From Candidatus Peribacteraceae bacterium (GTDB lineage: Bacteria > Patescibacteriota > Gracilibacteria > Peribacterales > Peribacteraceae), in NCBI GenBank assembly GCA_028699155.1, contig JAQVVD010000010.1, positions 1 to 45,958 on the forward strand: a DNA stretch of 45,958 nucleotides. The letters run 5' to 3'. Positions 8,533 through 15,430 of the stretch are shown here, one piece after another. Within the stretch, counting starts at the first letter, position 1; every line of letters begins with the position of its first letter. A program made the translations under genes and the position numbers. The notes under the pieces were generated by a model. That model did no database searches and was not told the origin of the DNA. It saw only the letters and a list, made by a program, of their open reading frames with translations.

Positions 8533-9125
8533 AGGAGTGTCAACTGCCAGATGGAGCAGTAGATCTTGCAAAATTAAAACCTCGTCCAGATTATGAAGGG
8601 CATCTCGGCGCAGACTATATCCTTGATGAAGGGACACCAATTGTCTGGACGTGTCCAGATGCAAAAATTATTGAGATGAGACCAGTTGGCGGCTACGGAA
8701 CTATGGCCATTAAACTTGAAATTTGCCTTGCAGTACCGCAGGTTTTAGAGGACGAAACCCAATCGGGTTCTTCTGTATCGACAGACAAGATACATATAAT
8801 TTTGGGTCATTTGCGGCCTACAAAAGAATCCATTGCCAATGAGGATGCACAGATTCGATTTAATGAAGGAATGCTTCAAAATGATATCAGCTATAAAGTG
8901 GGAGATGTTATTGGATATGGAACTTTGCTTGGATATGTAGAGTCCGTTGCATACGGAGGATTTTCTAATGCCCCCCATGTTCATGCTGGAGCATATGACG
9001 CGCATGCCATAAATGAACTGGCCGCTCAAAATAACCTCTGGAGAGGCACTGGCGTGAGCACTGACAGTGAAATCCGCGGAAAATTCATTAATATAGAATC
9101 ACTTTTACAATTTTTACGTGCATAA
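8322..9125 (+). CDS. orphan tip: Ig-like linker fused to an M23 murein endopeptidase
   Basis: The frame opens just after 8312, and the first possible start is GTG at 8322. That GTG is an ordinary Val codon in copy 1. Residues 1-70 are the linker and have no signal peptide. Residues about 80-267 match M23/LytM metallopeptidases: HLGADY (H94, D98), GHL (H163), and PHVHAG (H219, H221). M23 enzymes cut peptide cross-bridges in peptidoglycan. Without the LEPR N-terminus it would not be exported, so it looks like a silent donor cassette. The M23 part is AT-rich while the linker is GC-rich. The next gene overlaps its last 8 bases. It may be expressed by coupling to the gene ending at 8334. Confidence 0.75.
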   Translation: MARVSLYLVDRSASGSAQEIMVLDDQCLSDGSYAFDTSKRISQAGEYRILAVATLANGRLVGGQAEVRVGEECQLPDGAVDLAKLKPRPDYEGHLGADYILDEGTPIVWTCPDAKIIEMRPVGGYGTMAIKLEICLAVPQVLEDETQSGSSVSTDKIHIILGHLRPTKESIANEDAQIRFNEGMLQNDISYKVGDVIGYGTLLGYVESVAYGGFSNAPHVHAGAYDAHAINELAAQNNLWRGTGVSTDSEIRGKFINIESLLQFLRA

Positions 9126-10245
9126 CAGTATGAGTCATACAGTTGGATATCTACATTTACGGCTACCATGGGCTATTGCCATTCTTATGGTTTGGGCAAT
9201 TATACCCACACCAATACATGCGCAATCAGATTCTCTTGTTGAGTACAAAAATGCAGCACATGGATACTCGGTTTGTTTCCCCGATCATTTGCATGTCGAA
9301 GGGTATGGAATGGATCCGGACAATATTAGTGATTATGACAATATGATCCTTAGTGAAGATGTCTCTATGAGAATAATCTCCACTCAATCTCGCCAACGTT
9401 TACCATTACGCGAATTTTCTGAATTAATATGGACATATAATATTCCTGCACAGGATAAGGCTTATGTTCAGGTAGTCACCCCATTACAAGAGGGGGATAA
9501 TTATTATTTCTTTCAAATAAACGAAGGCTATTTTTCTTTCCTTAATTCCGGAGGAGAGATGCTGTTCTCAAAACCAAAGACTGTAATTATTAAGGAAGGT
9601 CTGGACTATCGTTATTACATCTTTTATTTAGATACAAAGTTCATAGATACATTTTTACCAATCATACAAACATTGCAGGTGTTTGAGACTCAAAAGGATG
9701 GTGGTGCAAACATAGACAATGGTTGCAGCCATTACACGACAACCCCCGCCATCCAGTACCTCCTCGATCACGGCATCGCATCCGGCTACCCCGATCCTTC
9801 AGCAGGCTCAGGACAGGTGGCACTCTTCAAGCCGGAAAACCCGATCAACCGCGCGGAATTCACCAAGATCATCGTGGGAGCGGTTGGCCTGAGTACGGAG
9901 GGGCTCTGCAAAATGGCATCATTCTCCGATGTGATGGGAGCCGAATGGTACGGTCCGTTTGCGCAGGCAGCCCGGTGCGCCGGCATCATCGGCGGCTATC
10001 CGGATGGCACCTTCCGCCCGGCGAGGAACATCAACACGGCGGAAGCAGCCAAGATTGTCGTGGAGGCGTTCGGGTTGGAAGTATCTGTACAAGATGCCGA
10101 GACCTGGTATGCGCCATACATGGAAACTCTGGAGGGTATCGAAGCATTGCCCTCTACCGCTACCGATCCAGCCCACCTCCTCACGCGCGGCGAAATGGCG
10201 GAGGTCATCTATAGGGTGATGGTGCGGGTGGAGGAACAGGAATGA
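9118..10245 (+). CDS. secreted chimera: PsbP-like N-terminal domain fused to SLH domains
   Basis: About 375 residues; an ATG at 9130 (MSHTVGY) is an equally good start. A signal peptide ends near PIHAQ. Residues about 35-200 form an AT-rich domain beginning YKNAAHGYSVCFP, loosely like the lipoprotein at 7531. From about residue 203 (base 9725) the DNA becomes GC-rich and encodes SLH repeats: GIASGYPD...FKPENPINRAEFTKII, then GGYPDGTFRPARNINTAEAAKIV, then a partial third. SLH domains bind cell-wall polymers. The composition break suggests the SLH part was once the 3' end of another surface gene, possibly the LEPR gene itself. A small extra segment (PSAGSGQVA) interrupts the first SLH repeat. 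Confidence 0.75.
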   Translation: MHNSMSHTVGYLHLRLPWAIAILMVWAIIPTPIHAQSDSLVEYKNAAHGYSVCFPDHLHVEGYGMDPDNISDYDNMILSEDVSMRIISTQSRQRLPLREFSELIWTYNIPAQDKAYVQVVTPLQEGDNYYFFQINEGYFSFLNSGGEMLFSKPKTVIIKEGLDYRYYIFYLDTKFIDTFLPIIQTLQVFETQKDGGANIDNGCSHYTTTPAIQYLLDHGIASGYPDPSAGSGQVALFKPENPINRAEFTKIIVGAVGLSTEGLCKMASFSDVMGAEWYGPFAQAARCAGIIGGYPDGTFRPARNINTAEAAKIVVEAFGLEVSVQDAETWYAPYMETLEGIEALPSTATDPAHLLTRGEMAEVIYRVMVRVEEQE

Positions 10246-10294
10246 TGTTTGGTTGTTGCTGTGCGCTGCTAGCTCCGAATGCATCGCATAATTC

Positions 10295-10380
10295 AAAGCC
10301 GCACCCCTTCGTGGGTGCGGCTTTGTTGATGTTCCCGCGTGGGTGCGGCTTTGTTGATGTTCCCGCGTGGGTGCGGCTTT
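10295..10380. repeat. REP array: hairpin plus 28-bp tandem units
   Basis: A 12-bp stem AAAGCCGCACCC/GGGTGCGGCTTT (10295-10324) is followed by units starting GGGTGCGGC at 10313, 10341 and 10369, an exact 28-bp period. The array abuts the 3' end of the RAYT transposase gene, as expected for REP elements mobilised by such proteins. Confidence 0.85.
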
Positions 10381-10388
10381 GTGGATGT

Positions 10389-10877
10389 TCACGAGTACCA
10401 ATCGATCGGCGTGACGTCCCATCGTCCGGAAGCCGATGACCACGGGTACGCCGCAGGTGTTGTCGCTATCTCCCGGCGCACCGGATCGCTGTGCAGGTAT
10501 CGCAGGACTGCCACAGCGTCCTGCACGCAGCGCACGTGAAAACGTCGCTGCCAGAGAGGGCAGATCCCCGTTGCGAACACCAGCCCCGTTTTGTACGAAT
10601 GCATGATGCGCGAAACGCCGTTCCCTGGCGGGATGCGTAGGAGAATATGGCAGTGATCGGGCATCACCACAAATCCGTAGAGGATGAACGGATGCCGTTC
10701 CTGCGTCCGGTAGAGCTGTTCCACCGCTTCGCGTGCGACCGCCGCGTTGCGGAAGTATGGCACGCGCTTGCGGGTCACGGTTGTTACGAGCATGAATTCC
10801 TCGTTCTGGATCCAGTGGCGCTGTGTCACGGATCGAGTGTGCCAGATGAGGAAGGGGACACCATCCGCCGCATGCAT
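10389..10877 (-). CDS. REP-associated tyrosine transposase (RAYT, Y1/HUH family)
   Basis: About 162 residues. Hallmarks of the Y1 transposase fold are EEFMLVTTVTRKRVPYF as the first strand and the HUH motif in VMPDHCHILLR. A candidate catalytic Tyr lies downstream in MHSYKTG. A conserved tail (YLHSDPVRREI...YPWSSA) follows. These single-strand nucleases act on REP hairpins. REP arrays lie on both sides (10295-10380 and 11006-11029). I chose the ATG at 10877 because AGGGG lies 10 bases upstream. The frame is open to 11012, but the added residues show no homology and run into the REP. It may still be active because the domain looks intact. Confidence 0.85.
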   Translation of the reverse strand: MHAADGVPFLIWHTRSVTQRHWIQNEEFMLVTTVTRKRVPYFRNAAVAREAVEQLYRTQERHPFILYGFVVMPDHCHILLRIPPGNGVSRIMHSYKTGLVFATGICPLWQRRFHVRCVQDAVAVLRYLHSDPVRREIATTPAAYPWSSASGRWDVTPIDWYS

Positions 10878-11005
10878 GGAAAATATACCCCTGATGATGG
10901 AAAGCGCATGGCGCAGGCATGTGCGGCGTTCTGCGGGTGAGGAGAACGCACGCGGCACAGATGCATCCCATGGAGCCGTGTTCTCTGTATGTTGTGCGCT
11001 GTAAC

Positions 11006-11029
11006 GCCGCACCCACGAAGGGGTGCGGC
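11006..11029. repeat. REP hairpin upstream of the RAYT gene
   Basis: Perfect 9-bp stem GCCGCACCC/GGGTGCGGC with loop ACGAAG. It matches the stem at 10295-10324 in inverted loop orientation. Confidence 0.85.
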
Positions 11030-11064
11030 TATGTTTGTTGTTTTTGTTCTGTCAACGTGCGGCT

Positions 11065-11286
11065 AGAGACTACCGCGTCTTCCACGGTCAGAACGAATTC
11101 GTGCGAGGGAAGTCTCATGTGAACGGCATCGAGAGCTTTTGGAGCTTCGCGAAGAGGCGGCTCTCGAAGTTCAACGGCATTCCTTCGCACAAGTTTTCTC
11201 TGTATTTGAAGGAGTGTGAATTCCGGTTTAATCATCGGAACGAAAATTTGTATACTGTTCTTCTGTTAGTCCTCAAAAAATTCTAG
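11065..11286 (+). pseudogene. IS1595-family (ISXO2-like) transposase, C-terminal remnant
   Basis: About 70 residues match the end of ISXO2/IS1595 DDE transposases: an HVNGIESFWSFAKRRL core (with the catalytic Glu) and a YLKECEFRFNHRNE stretch. The N-terminal two thirds are missing, and the sequence upstream is REP-like. The stop at 11286 lies 4 bp from the convergent stop of the 829-codon gene. The fragment marks an old insertion here. Confidence 0.75.
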
Positions 11287-11290
11287 TTTC

Positions 11291-13756
11291 CTAGGGGAGA
11301 GCCTTAATTGATATTTTCCCAGGGACTCTTCCCGTTGAAGATAGTGGTGATACCGAAATTCTTTCAATTTGGACAGACTGATGCCAAAGACCGATGCGAA
11401 GATTCCCATGCACGTTTTCATCTGACCACTTACCTTCTGAAACAGCATCAACAGTCAATAGTTTTGGATCACCAGATATGGTTGCCTGGTTTCTCGTTAG
11501 GACAGGTTTTCCGTTTAATTTGACCGTAATTCTTACCACGTCGCTGGCAAATTGTTCCACAATAATTTCTGCCTCAGTTACTTTCTCATGCATGGACCTG
11601 TCATAAGAGATTTTCACCGGTTCTGCGTTTTTGTCCTGAGACCGTATAAAAAACCATAATTCATTATGAGTAATTGACATTTTGGCATCTTGCCCGTTAA
11701 TAGGGAAGAAAATAATAAGTTCGCCATGTTTCGTTTCCCCCCGCTCTTCCCACTGTATATGAGAAAGGCTTATTCCCGACAAGGTCACAGAATAGCTTCC
11801 GCTCGGGAAGACATTACTAGAGATCATTGGTCTTGGGTATTTTTCAATATTGCCCGAGGGCAGTGTTGCCTGAATTCTTCCATCTCTCAATTCGACATAA
11901 TTCGTTCGAGTTCTTTGGAATAAGTTAGTTATATTTTGTATCCTGCTAGAATTCTCTGCAGATCCCCCCACCCCCTCCCTCTCCAACCCATCCACCACCA
12001 GCTTCTCCGGTCCCGTGAGCGACATGCTCCTCAGCATCCCCATCTGCACAGATGCAGCCTGCTCCGCCACCCTGCGCATACGCTCATTCTCCCCGGCGAC
12101 GCGTAACCACGCCCGCACAACCGCCACCCGCTCCTCTGCCGTGTCTCCGCCCTGCAGCGTGAGTTTCGCAGCTTCTGCCATGGCGCGATCCGTTCCCTGC
12201 GCTACGTGCGGCAAACCCCGCTCCCAATCTCCCCGTGCAAGGAGCAGGTACTCCCCCAGACTCTGGTGTTCAGAGGCATTCTGCGGAGAAACCCCGCCTT
12301 CCAGCAGAGCCTGCACTTGTTCCAGCATGGCAGCCTGCCGTGCATTCTCCGCTTCCATCTCTTCCAGATCGTGACGGGCATGCTCTCCTTGTTCCTTGTA
12401 CGCCTTGTGCCCCACGAATGCACCGGCAAGCCCAGAACCCGTGTCTCCGAAGATGTGCGTGCGCGCCCGTGCAAGGTACGCAGAACTCTGAGCATTATCA
12501 TCCATCTTCCACGCGCCCGTCGCACCGTCCATGAGCACTGCGGCAACCTCCACTCTCTGTTGCTCGCTCTGCAGCCACGCCTCTTCATCCCTGCGCCGCA
12601 ACATCGGATTCGTGATACTGGCAGGAGCAATCTGCATGGCTGCATCCGCCTTCAGCCGCAGCACCTCTGTGTGCGTGCAGAATGATCCGGCATCCTGCTC
12701 CAGGCGTTGCAGTGCTTCCTGCAGCAGATCCACTCTGCCACACTGTGCGGCAAGCTCCGCAGCGCCCAGCGCCATCCCCGCACGCACCACCCCATCACCT
12801 TCGGAGCGCAGGGCATCCATGATCTTCTCACATCCCTGTTCATTCTTCTGCGTAACAGCAGCGAGCGTCTTCGCAGCGACCTGACGCATCCGTTCCAGTT
12901 GCGCACCCGTCTCTACATGTTCCAGTGTAGCTCCTGCAGCGGGATCTTCTACGACGGGAGGAATAGTCGGGATCGAAGGAATGGATACCATCTCTTCTGC
13001 GCGGGGTTCTGGATCCCTGGGCAGCGCCGGAAGCTCCGGGAGAACAGGAAGGTTGGTTACCTGCTCCTGCTCAGCCTCGTGCGGATTCTCGATGGGAACT
13101 GCCTGCTGTGGCGCTGCGCCTCTGTTTCCCCGCAGAGGAGGTACGCCACGCACCGCATCCACTTCCGTCTGAGAGAGGTGCTTGGCAGCTGCGGGAACCC
13201 TCTCTTCCTCCGGACCTCCCACCCTGCTGCGGACCCATCCGACCACGCCGCCAATCGCCACAGTGGCTCCCAGTACGCCGGCAATGGTCCAGTTGTGCGC
13301 TTTGCTGCGCACGGCGTTGCGCTGCTGCGTGACAGGGGAGATCGCGGGAACCTCCGGCCCCACAGTGAGAACGGGGGGTGCGGGAGGGGGAGACTCCTGT
13401 CGCTGGATTTTCGTTCGCAATTGCGTGTCGTACACGGCTCTCTTTCCTGCATCGAGCAGACATACCCGTGCGGAGGAAATTTCATTGAGGATGCGCTGAG
13501 ACAGACCGCTATGCCTGCCGACCTGCAACGTCCGCACATGCGCCATCCGTTGATCGGCGGCGTGTGAAATCACATCGACATCGGACTCGAACTGGGAGAT
13601 ACCCAGCAGGCGGTAATGATTGGGCGGCTGTTCCTGCGGAGGAATGCCCAGCCATTTGTGATATGCATCAAACTGCGCACCTGTATGCTCAGGGGAGGCG
13701 GACAGAGGCTTCCTGCCGGGAACATCGCTGCGGTCGCGCGAAAATTTCTCCTCCAT
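11291..13756 (-). CDS. J-like/transmembrane surface protein, paralogue 2 (complete)
   Basis: About 821 residues from the ATG at 13756; a second ATG at 13780 would add eight. The J-like domain (about 27-115) has YHKWLGIPPQEQPPNHYRLLG, a LNEISSARVCLLD segment and KRAVYD, a very planctomycete-like signature. A Pro-rich linker and one transmembrane helix (about residues 155-175) follow. The long helical ectodomain reaches about residue 600. The last 210 residues are beta-rich, perhaps concanavalin-like, and their DNA (11291-11940) is clearly more AT-rich. Linker to ectodomain is nearly identical to paralogue 1 at 1-1497, but the J-like domains diverge. This mosaic suggests exchange of both ends around a conserved middle. 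Function unknown. Confidence 0.82.
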   Translation of the reverse strand: MEEKFSRDRSDVPGRKPLSASPEHTGAQFDAYHKWLGIPPQEQPPNHYRLLGISQFESDVDVISHAADQRMAHVRTLQVGRHSGLSQRILNEISSARVCLLDAGKRAVYDTQLRTKIQRQESPPPAPPVLTVGPEVPAISPVTQQRNAVRSKAHNWTIAGVLGATVAIGGVVGWVRSRVGGPEEERVPAAAKHLSQTEVDAVRGVPPLRGNRGAAPQQAVPIENPHEAEQEQVTNLPVLPELPALPRDPEPRAEEMVSIPSIPTIPPVVEDPAAGATLEHVETGAQLERMRQVAAKTLAAVTQKNEQGCEKIMDALRSEGDGVVRAGMALGAAELAAQCGRVDLLQEALQRLEQDAGSFCTHTEVLRLKADAAMQIAPASITNPMLRRRDEEAWLQSEQQRVEVAAVLMDGATGAWKMDDNAQSSAYLARARTHIFGDTGSGLAGAFVGHKAYKEQGEHARHDLEEMEAENARQAAMLEQVQALLEGGVSPQNASEHQSLGEYLLLARGDWERGLPHVAQGTDRAMAEAAKLTLQGGDTAEERVAVVRAWLRVAGENERMRRVAEQAASVQMGMLRSMSLTGPEKLVVDGLEREGVGGSAENSSRIQNITNLFQRTRTNYVELRDGRIQATLPSGNIEKYPRPMISSNVFPSGSYSVTLSGISLSHIQWEERGETKHGELIIFFPINGQDAKMSITHNELWFFIRSQDKNAEPVKISYDRSMHEKVTEAEIIVEQFASDVVRITVKLNGKPVLTRNQATISGDPKLLTVDAVSEGKWSDENVHGNLRIGLWHQSVQIERISVSPLSSTGRVPGKISIKALP

Positions 13757-13771
13757 AGTATTGCGCACAAT

Positions 13772-13795
13772 ACATATCAAAACGGTACTTTGTCA
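13772..13795 (-). promoter_or_regulatory. candidate promoter of J-like paralogue 2
   Basis: Minus-strand TTGACA (13790-13795) is followed after 18 bases by the weak box TATTGT. It parallels the stronger pair upstream of the gene at 1-1497. A very short leader would result for a start at 13756. Confidence 0.35.
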
Positions 13796-13809
13796 ACCAT
13801 TCTTCACAT

Positions 13810-15327
13810 CTAGCACGACTTCTGCGTGAGCACGCTGTCCTTCGTGCAGCGCACGCACTTCATGTCCCAGATTTTCAGCAGGTCGCGCCGCTGGAAGGCT
13901 TCGTCCGAAAGCGGTTCGTAGTAGGTGAGCGGCCGCATGAACTGGTAGCCGCCGAAGATGAGCAGCCCGCAGATCGTCACGATCGCCGTCTTCGTCGTTG
14001 CGGTCAGGCGCAGCCCCAGGAAACGTTTGATTTCCATCACCGCGAGCCCGAACAGGATGAAGCTCATCATGAGCGGGATGAAGTAGTGGTACAGGTACAT
14101 GACGCGGGTGATGCGGCTCACTGCTGCCATGTATCCCAGATAGATCAGCAGGAACGTCGTCAGCTCGAATCTGTACTGCAATTTCTCCTGCAGCGGGAGG
14201 AAGACCGAAGCAAGCAGCAGACTCACAGCCAGGACGACTCCGGCAAGACCGAAGAACCATCCCGCCGGATTGGGAACGAGGTAGAGGTAGCTGTAGACGG
14301 GCGGGTTGCCCGGCGTCCACCATCGGTAGTTGATGGTGCGCGCTCCTGCGGGCCACAAGAACCACGGGCTGCCGTTCTCATTGGATTTGCAGAGGTCCAG
14401 CGCCGGCACGCCTTTCTCATAGTGCGGCAGGAAAGCCAGGTGCTCCCTGAGCATGAGGGAGAAGTTGAAGACAGAGCCATTGGTGCCGTTGCGCAGGATC
14501 GCCTTGTACGCGTCAGAAGCTTGGTAGTATCCGCTATCCGGCAGGGAGGAATCCACAGTCGAGCCGCGCGCGAAGTGGATGTACCAGATGCCTGCGTACA
14601 CGGTGATGAATCCGATGAGCAGAAGCGCAAGCAGCTCAGGGATTCTGTGCAGGGAAGACCGGAGGTGCCAGAGCAATGCAGGGATGAGGAGCGCCATCGC
14701 CAGGCCGTTTGCTTTCGTGGTCACGATTGCGCCGAAGGACAGTCCGAAGAGCAGCGCATAGATACGGAATTTCTTCGTATTGTTCCCGGAGCGCAGGAGC
14801 AGGAGGAAGAGGAGCACGGTTGCCACGACGAAGAAGTGCAGCGTGGAATCCAGCATGGCGGACCTGCTGTGCACGATGAGCGCGTTATCGAAGATGTAGA
14901 GGAAGCTGAAGAAGAGTGAGAACAGGCTGTTGCGCGTCAGCAGGAAGAAGACGCCGAAGAAGAGCGGCGCGGTGAGCCACGCAAGCAGCGTGGGAAAGAG
15001 CCGATACCCGGCGAAGGAGAATCCCTCGGGGAGCGTCTTGCCATAGTCGGTTCCGATGAACTGATCGGAGGCTTCATTGGGCTGCAGCAGCCGTTCGCCT
15101 GCGGCGATCAGGAGCTTGGCGAGCGGCGGGTGCGGTTCCATGAAGTAGATGCCGTGCAGGTACTTCTGCGCGCTCGCAACGTGGTAGTTCTCGTCCCAGA
15201 AGAGCGCCGGAGGATTCCAGTAGTTGTGGAAGTACGTGAAGTATGAAAGGAGCAGTACGAAGACCAGGCAGAGTACTGTCGGGTTCTTCCAGTCGATTGT
15301 TCTCGGTGTGTGCCAGGCGGCGCGCAT
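13810..15327 (-). CDS. protein O-mannosyltransferase (PMT/GT39 family)
   Basis: 505 residues with about ten or more hydrophobic helices. The first external loop has the family's catalytic acidic pair in FWDENYHVASAQKYL, followed by FMEPHPPLAKLL. Enzymes of this family move mannose from a polyprenyl-phosphate carrier onto Ser/Thr of exported proteins. It may modify the SLH and LEPR surface proteins encoded nearby; that is inference. The Cys-rich end (CVRC...KSC) is unusual. The gene is divergent from ftsH, with about 100 bp between them. Confidence 0.88.
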   Translation of the reverse strand: MRAAWHTPRTIDWKNPTVLCLVFVLLLSYFTYFHNYWNPPALFWDENYHVASAQKYLHGIYFMEPHPPLAKLLIAAGERLLQPNEASDQFIGTDYGKTLPEGFSFAGYRLFPTLLAWLTAPLFFGVFFLLTRNSLFSLFFSFLYIFDNALIVHSRSAMLDSTLHFFVVATVLLFLLLLRSGNNTKKFRIYALLFGLSFGAIVTTKANGLAMALLIPALLWHLRSSLHRIPELLALLLIGFITVYAGIWYIHFARGSTVDSSLPDSGYYQASDAYKAILRNGTNGSVFNFSLMLREHLAFLPHYEKGVPALDLCKSNENGSPWFLWPAGARTINYRWWTPGNPPVYSYLYLVPNPAGWFFGLAGVVLAVSLLLASVFLPLQEKLQYRFELTTFLLIYLGYMAAVSRITRVMYLYHYFIPLMMSFILFGLAVMEIKRFLGLRLTATTKTAIVTICGLLIFGGYQFMRPLTYYEPLSDEAFQRRDLLKIWDMKCVRCTKDSVLTQKSC

Positions 15328-15430
15328 GGAGTCCAGTGTAGAGGAAGGCAGGCGGGAAAAGAAAGCGTCTCCTTTTTATGTCTGAATTACATTCTCCCGT
15401 GGTCGACTTCCTGCTAGGCTACGTTCCGCT

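Noticed and set aside
10313-10380. 28-bp periodic units considered as a CRISPR array
   Set aside because: Units are contiguous with no spacers and carry the REP stem; they adjoin a RAYT gene. No cas genes were seen.
10878-11012. N-terminal extension of the RAYT gene to 11012
   Set aside because: The extra 45 codons show no homology, enter the REP hairpin, and a ribosome binding site fits the start at 10877.
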